Of a stretch of DNA of 64,000 bases, positions 54,358 to 63,775 are shown piece by piece. The position numbers were made by a program, and so were the translations under genes. The DNA comes from Euzebya sp. GTDB taxonomy: Bacteria > Actinomycetota > Nitriliruptoria > Euzebyales > Euzebyaceae. The notes under the pieces are model-generated. The model was given only the letters and a program-made list of their open reading frames with translations, was not told where the DNA came from and ran no database searches. The stretch covers positions 62,001-126,000 of the forward strand of contig NZ_CAXQBR010000003.1 of assembly GCF_964222135.1 (NCBI RefSeq), read 5' to 3'. The first letter of the stretch is position 1; each line of letters opens with the position of its first letter.

Positions 54358-56733
54358 GTGCTGCAACGTGACATCGTCGGGCTGCCCACGTCCGACTACC
54401 CGCCCGAGGAGTGGGCGCTGGTCGAGACCGGCTTCCGGCCGCGCTACACCGCGGTCACAGAGACGATCTTCGCGGTGTCCAACGGCTACCTCGGCCTCCG
54501 CGCGGTGCACGACGAGGGACGTCCCTTCGCCGAGCGCGGGACGTTGATCAACGGCTTCCACGAGCAGTGGCCGATCGTCCACGCCGAGGAGGCCTACGGG
54601 TTCGCCCGGACCGGGCAGACGATCATCGCCGCGCCCGACCCCCGCCGCTTCCACCTCTACGTCGACGACGAGATCCTCAACCTCTCCAAGGCGGAGGTGC
54701 GCGACTACGAGCGGCGGCTCGACTTCCGGACGGGTCAGCTGACCCGCCGGGTCGTGTGGCAGCTCCCCTCGGGCGTGGTGGTGGAGGTGCGCTCGGCGGT
54801 GCTGACGTCGCTGGTGCACCGCCACCTGGTGGCCCTGCGGTACTCCGTGGAGGTCCTCGAGGGCAGCGCCCCGATCGTGATCTCGAGCCAGCTGCGCAAC
54901 GAGGACGACTCGCGCACCAACGCGGGGGATCCGCGCCTCGCCCGCGGGTTCGAGCACGAGGTGCTGCAGTGCCAGGGCGCCCGCAGCGATGGGACCCGGC
55001 AGGTGCTCGAGTACCGGGTCCCCCAGTCCGGGATGACCCTCGCCTGCGGCATCGACCACGTGATCGCCGGCGACACGATCACCGAGATCTCGAGCGTGGC
55101 CACCGCCGCCCGGGGCAAGACCGTCGTCAGCGCCGACGGGGTGCCCGGCGCCAAGATCGAGATCACGAAGTTCGCGGCGTTCCACACCTCGGACTCCACG
55201 GCCACCCACCAGCTGGCGGACCGCTGCGACCGGACCCTCGACCGGGCGGTGCGCGAGGGGTGGGACGCCGCGGCCGCCGACCAGGCGTCGGCCCTGGACG
55301 CGTTCTGGGACACCGCGGACGTCCGCATCGGCGGCAACGCGACGGTCCAGCAGGCGGTCCGCTGGAGCCTGTTCCACATCCACCAGGCCGCGGCGCGCAG
55401 CGACGACCTGGGCATCCCGGCCAAGGGCCTGACCGGCAGCGCCTACGAGGGCCACTACTTCTGGGACACCGAGGTCTACGTCCTGCCCTTCCTGATCTAC
55501 ACCCAGCCGCGGGTGGCCCGGAACCTGCTGCGGTTCCGCCACCGCCTGCTCGACGCCGCCCGGCAGCGGGCGATCGAGGTGGGGGAGGTCGGGGCGCTGT
55601 TCCCGTGGCGGACGATCACCGGGGAGGAGGCGTCCGCCTACTACGAGGCCGGCACCGCCCAGTACCACATCAACGCCGACATCAGCTACGCGGTCGAGAA
55701 GTACGGGCGGATCGCCGGCGACCTCGACTTCCTGGGGGACCAGGGCGCGGAGATCCTCGTCGAGACCGCCCGGCTGTACGCCGAGCTGGGGTTCTTCCGC
55801 GCCGAGAACGGCGACACCTTCCACATCCACGGCGTCACCGGCCCGGACGAGTACACGACCGTCGTCGACGACAACGCCTACACCAACCTGATGGCGGCGA
55901 AGAACCTGGCGGACGCCGCGCTGCTCGTGGAGCACCTCGCCGCGGAGGACCGCGACGCCTACCTGCGCCTGGTGCGGCGGACGGGCGTCAGCGACGACGA
56001 GGTCGCCACCTGGAAGCGGGCGGCCAACCAGATGTACCTGCCCTACGACGACGACCTCGGGGTCACGCCGCAGGACGCCCACTTCCTCGAGCTGCAGCGC
56101 TGGGACTTCGAGGGGACCCCGCGGGAGAAGTACCCGCTGCTGCTCCACTTCCACCCGCTGGTCATCTACCGGCACCAGGTGACCAAGCAGGCCGACGTGG
56201 TCCTGGCCATGTTCCTCCGCGACGAGTGCTTCGACCTGGCGCACGTGCAGCGGAACTTCGAGTACTACGACCCGCTCACGACCGGCGACTCGTCGCTGTC
56301 GACGTCGGTGCAGTCGATCATCGCCAGCCGGATCGGCAACGCGTCGAAGGCGATCGAGTACTTCCGCTACGGCGTGTTCATGGACCTCGCGGACGTCGCG
56401 GGCAACACGAGCCACGGCGTGCACGTGGCGGCCGCCGGCGGGGTGTGGCTCAGCATCGTCTACGGCTTCGGTGGGCTGACCGACACCGGTGAGCACCTCG
56501 CGTTCCGCCCGCGCCTGCCGTCGTCGTGGGAGGACCTCCAGTTCGCGCTGCTCGTCCGCGGGCAGCGCCTCGACGTGACGGTCGAGCGCCACCAGGTCAC
56601 CTACGCGCTTGCCGAGGGCGACGACGTCACCATCCTCCACGAGGGGGGCGAGCTCCGCCTCCGCGCGGGCACCCCGGTCACCTGCGACATCACCTCGACG
56701 TGGGTCGACCTCCACCGGGAGGTCCACGACTGA
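54358..56733 (+). CDS. GH65 family glycoside phosphorylase (trehalose/kojibiose/maltose type)
   Basis: 791 residues from GTG 54358 (GAGGAGG upstream). The (alpha/alpha)6 barrel landmarks are seen: AYEGHYFWDTEVYVLPFL, catalytic acid Glu498 in GVTGPDEYT, KQADVVLAMFL and the phosphate-binding TTGDSSLSTSVQ. It splits an alpha-linked disaccharide with phosphate to glucose and beta-glucose 1-phosphate. Which disaccharide cannot be told from these residues. Coupled with the upstream mutase; the importer at 35.6-39.9 kb could supply trehalose or maltose. Confidence 0.9.
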   Translation: MLQRDIVGLPTSDYPPEEWALVETGFRPRYTAVTETIFAVSNGYLGLRAVHDEGRPFAERGTLINGFHEQWPIVHAEEAYGFARTGQTIIAAPDPRRFHLYVDDEILNLSKAEVRDYERRLDFRTGQLTRRVVWQLPSGVVVEVRSAVLTSLVHRHLVALRYSVEVLEGSAPIVISSQLRNEDDSRTNAGDPRLARGFEHEVLQCQGARSDGTRQVLEYRVPQSGMTLACGIDHVIAGDTITEISSVATAARGKTVVSADGVPGAKIEITKFAAFHTSDSTATHQLADRCDRTLDRAVREGWDAAAADQASALDAFWDTADVRIGGNATVQQAVRWSLFHIHQAAARSDDLGIPAKGLTGSAYEGHYFWDTEVYVLPFLIYTQPRVARNLLRFRHRLLDAARQRAIEVGEVGALFPWRTITGEEASAYYEAGTAQYHINADISYAVEKYGRIAGDLDFLGDQGAEILVETARLYAELGFFRAENGDTFHIHGVTGPDEYTTVVDDNAYTNLMAAKNLADAALLVEHLAAEDRDAYLRLVRRTGVSDDEVATWKRAANQMYLPYDDDLGVTPQDAHFLELQRWDFEGTPREKYPLLLHFHPLVIYRHQVTKQADVVLAMFLRDECFDLAHVQRNFEYYDPLTTGDSSLSTSVQSIIASRIGNASKAIEYFRYGVFMDLADVAGNTSHGVHVAAAGGVWLSIVYGFGGLTDTGEHLAFRPRLPSSWEDLQFALLVRGQRLDVTVERHQVTYALAEGDDVTILHEGGELRLRAGTPVTCDITSTWVDLHREVHD

Positions 56734-57722
56734 GCCGGCTCGCCCGCGCCGGCGAGGCGTACCCGCTCGTCCCGGTCACGGTCGGGGTGGTGCTGTACTC
56801 GACCGGCCCCGTCATGGTGCAGGGCTCGTCGGTCAGCGGTCCCGTCTTCAGCTTCTGGCGCCTGTGGATCGGCGCCGGCCTGCTCGGCTCGCTGGCCGTC
56901 GCGTCGGATCTGCGGCGCCGGGGGAGGGGCGGACGGCCGCCGCGACCGGTCGGGCTGGCGCGCCGGCGGTGGCCGCTGATCGGTGGCGCCTGCTTCGGGC
57001 TGCACCAGCTGATGATGTTCTCGGCGGTGAAGATGACCAGCGTCGTCGACGTGACCCTGATGGGGGCGCTCGCCCCGGTGGTCACGGCGCTCGGCGCGTG
57101 GTGGGTGTTCCGCGAGCGGCCCGGACGCCGCTTCTACGCCTGGTCGCTGGTGGCGATCGCCGGCGGGGCGTACCTGGCGGTCGGTGCCTCGTCGGGTCCG
57201 ACGGGCAACCCCGGCGGCATGGCGCTCGCGGCGGCCAACGTCGTGTTCTTCGCCGGCTTCTTCCTGGCGTCCAAGCGCAGCCGCGACGAGATCGGCGTGC
57301 TCGACTTCCTCGCGGGCGTCGTGCTCGTCGCCGCCGTCGTCGTGAGCGGCTACGCCGTCCTCGCGGGCGAGGCGATCGGCGGGATGACCCGCACCGACCT
57401 GCTGCTCGCGACCGCGGTCGCGGGTGGCCCCGGCGCGCTCGGGCACGTCGGCATGACCTGGCCGCTGCGGTGGGTGCCGGCGAACATCCCGCCGGTCATG
57501 CGGCTGGCCCAGCCCGCGATCGCCGGGGTGCTCGCGCTGATCGCGTTCGGCGAGCCGCTGACCTGGACCCACCTGGCCGGCGGGCTGGTCGTCGTGGTCG
57601 GTGCCGCGGGGGCGATCACCTCACGCGCCGGCCGGGCGCTGCGGGCCGAGGCGCGGCAGGCCGGTCAGCGGACGCCGTCCGCGGCGCCCGACCGCGAGGT
57701 CACAGCGCCGACAGCTCGCTGA
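56730..57722 (+). CDS. EamA/DMT-family transporter
   Basis: About 330 residues, ten hydrophobic segments in two EamA repeats (second begins near GNPGGMALAAANVVFFAGFF). No good ATG or GTG lies at the expected start. CTG 56730 has a perfect GGGAGG 7 bases upstream and overlaps the GH65 stop; GTG 56784 is an internal alternative. Substrate unknown. Its last 23 coding bases overlap the CBS gene on the other strand. Confidence 0.75.
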   Translation: MSRLARAGEAYPLVPVTVGVVLYSTGPVMVQGSSVSGPVFSFWRLWIGAGLLGSLAVASDLRRRGRGGRPPRPVGLARRRWPLIGGACFGLHQLMMFSAVKMTSVVDVTLMGALAPVVTALGAWWVFRERPGRRFYAWSLVAIAGGAYLAVGASSGPTGNPGGMALAAANVVFFAGFFLASKRSRDEIGVLDFLAGVVLVAAVVVSGYAVLAGEAIGGMTRTDLLLATAVAGGPGALGHVGMTWPLRWVPANIPPVMRLAQPAIAGVLALIAFGEPLTWTHLAGGLVVVVGAAGAITSRAGRALRAEARQAGQRTPSAAPDREVTAPTAR

Positions 57723-58098
57723 GCACGTCGCGGGCGCTGAGCACCCCGACGGGGAGCCCGTCGTCGTCGACGACCACCAGGTGCCGGGTGCCGCCGTCGA
57801 CCATGCGGTCCACGCCGGTCTGCAGGGTGTCGGTCGCGCTGATCGTGAGGATGTCGCCGCGCGCCCGGTCGGCCAGCTTCACACCGTCGAGCTCGTCGTC
57901 GTCGGCCAGGGCCGTGACGATGTCGCGCTCGCTGAGCACGCCGACCAGCTCGTCGCCGTCGGTGACCAGGAGCAACCCGATGCCGCGGTCGCGCAGCGCC
58001 TTCGACGCCTGGCGGAGCGACTGGCTCTGATCGAGGGTGATGAACCAGTCGGTCATGCACCGGCTGACCGGTTGGGCGAGGGTGGTGTTGACCGTCAT
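57700..58098 (-). CDS. Tandem CBS-domain protein
   Basis: 132 residues made of two CBS motifs (about 8-65 and 72-130: LVGVLSERDIVTAL and PVGVLSARDVLSEL). Such stand-alone proteins bind adenosine nucleotides and act as energy sensors; the partner is not known. The start overlaps the end of the amidohydrolase gene by 4 bases, so the two are co-transcribed. Confidence 0.9.
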   Translation of the reverse strand: MTVNTTLAQPVSRCMTDWFITLDQSQSLRQASKALRDRGIGLLLVTDGDELVGVLSERDIVTALADDDELDGVKLADRARGDILTISATDTLQTGVDRMVDGGTRHLVVVDDDGLPVGVLSARDVLSELSAL

Positions 58099-59195
58099 GA
58101 CTCCCCTCCAGGGGGTGTCGTCCGTGTGGGGTCTGGCGCGGGCTGATCGATGCGGTAGAAGGTCGCTGCGGTGTCGTGGAAGATCGCACGTCGATCATGT
58201 TCTGGGTGGGAGGCCGTCAAACGGTCGAGTGCGTCGAACCAGGTCGTCCAGCGCAGCGACACCCGGTCCATCGGGAAGTTCGACGCCGCCATGGTGCGGC
58301 TGGGGCCGAACGTGGCCAGCACGTGCTCGACGAGGGGGCCGAGCGCGTCGGCGACCTCCTCGACGCCCGGCGGGGTGACCCGCTCGTGCCACCCCCACCC
58401 GGAGATCGGCATGGCCAGCCCGCTCAGCTTCACGTGCACGTGGTCGTGCGCGGCGACGGCGGCGAGGTCGTCACGCCACCGGTCGAGGACGGCCTGGCGG
58501 TCGGACTCGGTGCGCCCGGCGGCGGCGAACGGCCCGCCGACGCCGACGGGGCTGCCGGCGTGGCACAGGACCACGGGGGTGCCGGGGTGGTCGGCGACCA
58601 GCTCGGCCACGTCGTCCAGCTGGTGGCCGTACGCCCACGCGTCGAACGTCAGCCCGCGCGCGCCCAGCCGGTCGAACCCGCGGCGCCACGCGTGCTGGGC
58701 CAACCGGTCCGGGCTGTCGGCGAAGCTGGCCAGACCCTCGTCGTCCCCGCCGTGCGCCAGGTAGTCGCGGATGCCGCGGAAGCGCCCCGACGCCTCGCAG
58801 TGGGCGTCGAGGACCGCATCGAGGCGCGGGTCCGCCAGGTCGGCGTTGCCCACCAGCGCCAGCAGGTCGCGTCCGCACACGGACTCGAGCCAGCGGGTCT
58901 CCTCGACCTGGCCCATCGCCGTCTTCGACTGCCAGTCGGCCTGGACGTGGACGAAGCCGCGGACGTCGGCGCCGTCGGTCTCGTTCCACCAGGTGCCCGG
59001 CAGGTACGGGTTGAGGACCTGGTCGGGACGGCCGACGAAGGCCAGCGAGGCGTCGGGCACCAGCCGCTGCGCGGCCCGGCGCAGCAGCCGCTCGTTCCAC
59101 CCGAGCCCCCGCACCAGCGGTGAGGCGGTCCGGGGGGTGGTGCGCGGATCCCACAGGTGGATGTGCGCGTCGATGATCGGCCCGTCGTACATCAC
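58095..59195 (-). CDS. Amidohydrolase family protein (metal-dependent, amidohydro_2)
   Basis: 366 residues. The metal site starts with DAHIHLWD (HxH), then a conserved His in VVLCHAGSP and a final Asp in AASNFPMD. The fold and length match the amidohydrolase-2 group that contains ACMSD- and lactonase-like enzymes. Substrate unknown. Cytoplasmic. Confidence 0.85.
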   Translation of the reverse strand: MMYDGPIIDAHIHLWDPRTTPRTASPLVRGLGWNERLLRRAAQRLVPDASLAFVGRPDQVLNPYLPGTWWNETDGADVRGFVHVQADWQSKTAMGQVEETRWLESVCGRDLLALVGNADLADPRLDAVLDAHCEASGRFRGIRDYLAHGGDDEGLASFADSPDRLAQHAWRRGFDRLGARGLTFDAWAYGHQLDDVAELVADHPGTPVVLCHAGSPVGVGGPFAAAGRTESDRQAVLDRWRDDLAAVAAHDHVHVKLSGLAMPISGWGWHERVTPPGVEEVADALGPLVEHVLATFGPSRTMAASNFPMDRVSLRWTTWFDALDRLTASHPEHDRRAIFHDTAATFYRIDQPAPDPTRTTPPGGES

Positions 59196-59270
59196 GTCGC
59201 ACCCTATCGGCTCGGCCGGTCCCGGTCGCGCTCCGGCGGCGGCCGCGGTGACCGTCAGACGCGGCGATCG

Positions 59271-59945
59271 TCAGCCGCCGCTGGCGGCTCCTCGCGCGGC
59301 CAGGCCGGCGGTGGCGGCACGGGTGACCTCGAAGAGGGGGCTCCAGATGCGGGCCAGGTCGCCGGGGAGGGGGTGCAGCGGGCTCCCGGCGAGGTCCGCG
59401 AGGACCTCGCGGTCCTCGGCGACGGCCGCCCGCGCGGCGTCGCGGAGGTCCGTGCCGAACGCGGTCGCGTCGTCCGGGTGGGGGAAGTTCGCCGGGTCGG
59501 CCAGGACGAGCGGCCGGACGACGCCGACGCCTGCGACCGGGCCGCCGCCCTCGAGCGGCCCGACGAGCGCGGCGACCTCGACGGGGACGTCGTCGCGGCG
59601 GGCGCCGGCGGCCGCGAGGGCCGCCCGCGAGCGGGCGGCGTCCGGCGGCGAGGCGAGGTCGTGGGGGTTCAACGCCATCGCGGCGACCAGCACGCCACCG
59701 CCGTCCGGGAGGTCGAGGAGGGCGGCGACGGTGACGAGCGTCGAGCTGGTCGCCGCGACCCTGACCGTGCCGGCGAGCTCGGTGAACGCCCGCGGCGCGA
59801 CGTCGCCGGGATCGAGCAGCGGCACGTCCGCGAGCGGTCCCTCTCCCCGCGGCCACGCCGCCAGGATCGACGGGATGGCGGCCATGTCCGGGCGCAGCAG
59901 GCGGCGGACGGCATCCAGGTCCGGGGGGACGGTGGGCGTGGGCAT
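59271..59945 (-). CDS. Unknown protein of ~224 residues
   Basis: No recognised domain. Predicted alternation of strands and helices, no Cys, no signal peptide. Segments such as MAALNPHDLASPP-like and VLADPANFPHPDD suggest an enzyme-like fold with a short acid cluster. The gene lies between the amidohydrolase and PhoD genes on the same strand; a Met-initiated frame of good codon bias is open throughout. Confidence 0.6.
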   Translation of the reverse strand: MPTPTVPPDLDAVRRLLRPDMAAIPSILAAWPRGEGPLADVPLLDPGDVAPRAFTELAGTVRVAATSSTLVTVAALLDLPDGGGVLVAAMALNPHDLASPPDAARSRAALAAAGARRDDVPVEVAALVGPLEGGGPVAGVGVVRPLVLADPANFPHPDDATAFGTDLRDAARAAVAEDREVLADLAGSPLHPLPGDLARIWSPLFEVTRAATAGLAARGAASGG

Positions 59946-59966
59946 CGGCCCAGGGTAGGGGCGGGG

Positions 59967-61613
59967 TCAGCCGACCTGGACCGCGCCGGCCTGCCCGCGG
60001 CTGACCTCCCACGCCGCCAGCGTCGACATCGCCGAGGTGGGGTCCTGGGGGTCGTCGACGGTCCGGAACGTCGTCCGCCATCGGTCCGGGGTGGCGCGCA
60101 CGAGCGCGATGCCGCGCTGCTCGCCCTCCACGAACCGGATGTGCGGGTTCGTGGGGGCGAGCAGCGCCCGCACCGCGGCGTTGGTCCCGGCGGGCAGCCC
60201 GTCGGAGCTGACCGAGGTCCCCACGAACTCCGTGGCGACCACCGGGGCGGTCGGGTCGCCGAAGTCGGTGGACAGGTCCGCCACCCAGTGGGAGTGGATG
60301 TCGCCGGTGATCACCACGACGTCGGGGATCCCCTCGGCCGCGACGTGCCCGAGCAGCCGCTCGCGGTCGGCCACGAACCCGTCCCAGGAGTCGCCGTTCA
60401 ACCCGGGTTCGCCGTTGAGGGGGACGCCGATGGTCGCGATCAGGTCGTCCACGACGTCGGGCAGCCCCGCCGGCACGTTGATCGGGTGGACCTGCACCTG
60501 GTTGCCGATGCAGGACCACGCCGCTGACCGCGACGACAGCCGATCGAGGAGCCAGGCCCGCTGCGCCTCGCCGAGGATCGTCCTCGACGGATCCCGCGCA
60601 TCGCCGCCCACCGTCGGGTTCTCCGTGGAGGGCTGGTCCGAGGAGTGCTGGCGCGTGTCGATGATCGACAGGTCGATCACGTCGCCGAACGTGAGGGAGC
60701 GGTAGATCTGCATGTCCCCACCCACCGCGGGACCGGCGGGCAGGCGGATCGGCATGTGCTCGTAGTACGCCTGGTAGGCGGCCTGGCGGCGCGCGCTGAA
60801 CGCCTCCGGCGAGTCGTTGCCCTCCGCGGCGTTCTCGTCCTGGGGGTGGAGCCCCCGGTAGTTGTTGTCGACCTCGTGGTCGTCCCAGGTGACGACGAAG
60901 GGCGCGGCCGCGTGGGCGGCCTTCAGGTTCACGTCGCCCTTGTACAGCGCGTAGCGGGTCCGGTAGGTGGCCAGGTCGAAGGGTTCGGCGCCGACGTGGG
61001 CCCGCTCCGCGGAGGTGTCCGGCCCGCCGCCCTCGTAGATGTAGTCACCCAGGTGGACGACGAAGTCGGGCCGCTGGCGCACGACCTCCCGGTACGCCGC
61101 GTAGTGGGCGGCGTCGAAGGCCTGGCAGCTGACGAACGCGAAGCTGACCTCGTCGGTCGAGCCCGGTGCCGGCGCGGTCCTCGTCCGCCCGATCCGCGAC
61201 CGCCGCCCCAGCGCGGTGAACGCGTAGAAGTAGACCGTCGCGGGCTCGAGCCCGGTCACGTCGACGTGGACGCTGTGGCCGAAGTCCGCGCGGGCGGTGG
61301 TCGTACCGGACGCCACGACCCGGCGCAGGCGCGGGTCCTCGGCGACGACCCAGGCCACCTCGACCGGCGCCTCGCCGGCACCGCCGCCTCGCAGCGGCTC
61401 CGGCGCGATGCGCGTCCACAGGATGACGGAGCCGGGGAGGGGGTCGCCGCTCGCGACGCCCAGGGTGAACGGCGCCGGGTCGTAGGCGACGCCCGCGGGG
61501 ACGCTCGCATCCATGGCCTGCCCGAGGGCCACGTCGGCAGCGCGCGACGACGTCGCCAGCGCCAGGGCGCCGGCAGCCAGGCCGGTGTGGAGGAACCGTC
61601 GACGGGACAGCAT
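59967..61613 (-). CDS. phoD: PhoD-like alkaline phosphatase, Tat-exported
   Basis: 548 residues from ATG 61613. A Tat signal MLSRRRFLHTGLAAG is at the start. PhoD-N fibronectin-like domain (~40-140) precedes the metallophosphatase core: FVSCQ, VVHLGDYIYEGG, VTWDDHEVDNNYRG, VITGDIHSHWV. It hydrolyses phosphomonoesters or diesters outside the membrane using Fe/Ca. The gene should respond to phosphate, but I see no convincing PhoP box in the short upstream gap. Confidence 0.92.
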   Translation of the reverse strand: MLSRRRFLHTGLAAGALALATSSRAADVALGQAMDASVPAGVAYDPAPFTLGVASGDPLPGSVILWTRIAPEPLRGGGAGEAPVEVAWVVAEDPRLRRVVASGTTTARADFGHSVHVDVTGLEPATVYFYAFTALGRRSRIGRTRTAPAPGSTDEVSFAFVSCQAFDAAHYAAYREVVRQRPDFVVHLGDYIYEGGGPDTSAERAHVGAEPFDLATYRTRYALYKGDVNLKAAHAAAPFVVTWDDHEVDNNYRGLHPQDENAAEGNDSPEAFSARRQAAYQAYYEHMPIRLPAGPAVGGDMQIYRSLTFGDVIDLSIIDTRQHSSDQPSTENPTVGGDARDPSRTILGEAQRAWLLDRLSSRSAAWSCIGNQVQVHPINVPAGLPDVVDDLIATIGVPLNGEPGLNGDSWDGFVADRERLLGHVAAEGIPDVVVITGDIHSHWVADLSTDFGDPTAPVVATEFVGTSVSSDGLPAGTNAAVRALLAPTNPHIRFVEGEQRGIALVRATPDRWRTTFRTVDDPQDPTSAMSTLAAWEVSRGQAGAVQVG

Positions 61614-61736
61614 GTCTGGGCCTCTGCTCGTGGGACTGCGCGGCGACCGCGGACGTCGATCGTCGGTGCCCGCGGTGAGCGGATCCTGACCGACGGGTTG
61701 CCGTCGGGCAACCGCTCGGCGTGCGAAGGTGGTGCG

Positions 61737-62387
61737 GTGCGACCCGACCGTGGACCCGCCTGCGTGCGCGCCGTCGACGTGGCAGACGACCCGGAGGCCT
61801 GGACCCGGGCCGGCTTCGCCGTCACCGACTCCGAGGTGCGGTTCGGAGGACTCACCCTCCGCTGCACCGGCACCGGGCCGGTGGCCGGCATCACGGGCTG
61901 GGCGCTCGACCCGCCGCCAGACGGGCCCGTGGACGGTCTGGCCCTCGCCGAGGTCGCCGAGAGCTGGCTGTCCACCCCGTCGGCCCATCCCAACACCGCC
62001 GTGGGCATCGACCACCTGGTCATCGCCTCGGCGGACCTCGACCGGACCACCGCGGCGTTCGCCGAGCTGGGCTGGCAGGCTCGGCGGACCGTGGCGGACC
62101 CGCGCGGCGGACCGCGGCGGATGCGCTTCTTCGTCGTGCCGGCGGTGGACCGCGACCTGCTCGTCGAGGTCGTCGCCGGCGGCGACCCCGAACCCGAGGT
62201 GACGGCGTTCTGGGGCCTCGCGATCACCGTGGCCGACCTGGACGAGGCCGCCCGCCTGCTCGGCGACGCCCTCGGTCCGGTGACCGACGCGGTGCAGCCC
62301 GGCCGGCGGATCGCCAGGGTCCGGGGTCGCGATCTCGGGCTGACCGTGCCCCTCGCCCTGATGTCCCGACGGTCGTCTCACGACTGA
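61737..62387 (+). CDS. Glyoxalase-like (VOC) domain protein
   Basis: 216 residues from GTG 61737. Typical VOC strands: GIDHLVIASADLDRTTAAFAELGW, RRMRFFVVPAVDRDLLVEVV, LAITVADLDEAARLLGDALG. Two half-sites of the fold are visible; metal ligands could be the His and Glu of HLVI and EVV. Function unknown; common near TesB in actinobacteria. Confidence 0.78.
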   Translation: MRPDRGPACVRAVDVADDPEAWTRAGFAVTDSEVRFGGLTLRCTGTGPVAGITGWALDPPPDGPVDGLALAEVAESWLSTPSAHPNTAVGIDHLVIASADLDRTTAAFAELGWQARRTVADPRGGPRRMRFFVVPAVDRDLLVEVVAGGDPEPEVTAFWGLAITVADLDEAARLLGDALGPVTDAVQPGRRIARVRGRDLGLTVPLALMSRRSSHD

Positions 62388-62430
62388 CCGTTCGCGGGTC
62401 GACAGCCGGTGTGGGACCATTGTCCGTCAC

Positions 62431-63285
62431 ATGGCTGAATCGGTCTCCGCGCTGCTGTCCCTGCTCGACATCGAGACGCTCGACGTCGACCTGTACCGCG
62501 GCGAGGCCCCGAAGACCGACGTGCAACGGGTCTTCGGCGGGCACGTGGCCGCCCAGGCGCTGGTGGCGGCGGTCCGGACCGTCGACCACGACCGGCCCGT
62601 CCACTCCCTCCACGCGTACTTCCTCCGGCCGGGCAACCCCCGCCACCCGATCATCTACGCCACCGACCGGATCCGCGACGGCCGGTCCTTCACCACCCGC
62701 CGCGTCGTCGCCACCCAGCAGGGCAAGGCGATCTTCCACCTGAGCGCGTCGTTCCAGATCGCCGAGCCCGGCCCCGAGCACGCCGACCCCATGCCGGACG
62801 TCCCGGGTCCCGAGGACCTCCAGACGCTGAAGGCGACGCTGGCCGGCTGGGGCGTCGACTGGGAGCCGCCGTTCCCCGAGTGGAGCTCGATCGACCTCCG
62901 GTACGTGCGGATGCCGAACGAGGTCGCCGCCGAGCGCTCGGACCACCTGCAGCTGTGGTTCCGGTCCCTCGACCCGGTCCCCGACACCCCCCACCTGCAC
63001 GTCTGCGTGCTGACGTACATGAGCGACCTGTCCCTGCTCGGCACGACCGTCTCGCGCCACGGCGACTTCCCCGGCCAGGACCGCTTCCGGATGGCGTCGC
63101 TCGACCACGCGATGTGGTTCCACCGCCCCTTCCGCGCCGACGAGTGGCTGCTCTACGACATGCGCTCGCCGAGCGCCGGATCGGCTCGCGGTCTGGCCCT
63201 CGGCCAGATCTTCACCGCCAGCGGCGCACTCGTCGCCACCGTGGTCCAGGAGGGGTTGACCCGGCCGAACGCGCGGGCGACCTGA
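62431..63285 (+). CDS. tesB: Acyl-CoA thioesterase II
   Basis: 284 residues. Double-hotdog fold: FGGHVAAQALVAAVRTV, HSLHAYFLRPGNP, RSFTTRRVVATQQGKAIF, and the second half with SLDHAMWFHRPFRADEWLLYDM and the catalytic-side RGLALGQIFTASGALVATVVQEGL. It hydrolyses medium and long-chain acyl-CoA. ATG 62431 gives the normal length. Confidence 0.92.
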   Translation: MAESVSALLSLLDIETLDVDLYRGEAPKTDVQRVFGGHVAAQALVAAVRTVDHDRPVHSLHAYFLRPGNPRHPIIYATDRIRDGRSFTTRRVVATQQGKAIFHLSASFQIAEPGPEHADPMPDVPGPEDLQTLKATLAGWGVDWEPPFPEWSSIDLRYVRMPNEVAAERSDHLQLWFRSLDPVPDTPHLHVCVLTYMSDLSLLGTTVSRHGDFPGQDRFRMASLDHAMWFHRPFRADEWLLYDMRSPSAGSARGLALGQIFTASGALVATVVQEGLTRPNARAT

Positions 63286-63287
63286 GC

Positions 63288-63764
63288 TCAGACCTCCGCG
63301 ACGCGGATCAGCAGCGGCAGGCTGAGGATCACCAGCACCACCCGGACGGTGTGGAACACCGCCACCTGGGCGCCGACGCCCTGCTCGGCGCCGGCGGCCG
63401 ACATGACGCTCAGCGCGCCGGGCGACGTCGCGAGCACGACCCCGTCGGGTGCCAGGCCGACCCAGCGCAGCGCGACGGCGACGGCGAGCCCGAACAGGAT
63501 GAACGCCACCGCGCTCAGCAGTGCGCCGACGGCGATCTGGCGGAACTGGCCGACGACCTGGCGGGTCACCGTCACCCCGATCGCGCACCCGAGCACGATG
63601 AACGCCGCGCTGACCAGCGGCTGGGGGAGGATGAGCTCGCCCTCCCCCCGGACCAGCGTCACCGCTGCGGCCCCGACCATCGAGCCGATGATCAGGCCGC
63701 CGGGCACGTGAAGGCGTTCGAGGGACAGGCCGGTGACCGCACCGGCGACGAGGGCAGCGAGCAT
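63288..63764 (-). CDS. Single-domain AbrB-family membrane protein
   Basis: 158 residues from ATG 63764, about five hydrophobic segments. It matches one 'AbrB duplication' repeat (LERLHVPGGLIIGSMVGAAAV, LSAAGAEQGVGAQVAVFHTVR-like end). Full AbrB proteins have two such repeats (about 340-360 residues), so this is a half-size version. Topology suggests a transporter; substrate unknown. Confidence 0.78.
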   Translation of the reverse strand: MLAALVAGAVTGLSLERLHVPGGLIIGSMVGAAAVTLVRGEGELILPQPLVSAAFIVLGCAIGVTVTRQVVGQFRQIAVGALLSAVAFILFGLAVAVALRWVGLAPDGVVLATSPGALSVMSAAGAEQGVGAQVAVFHTVRVVLVILSLPLLIRVAEV

Positions 63765-63775
63765 GGGCCGGCAGC

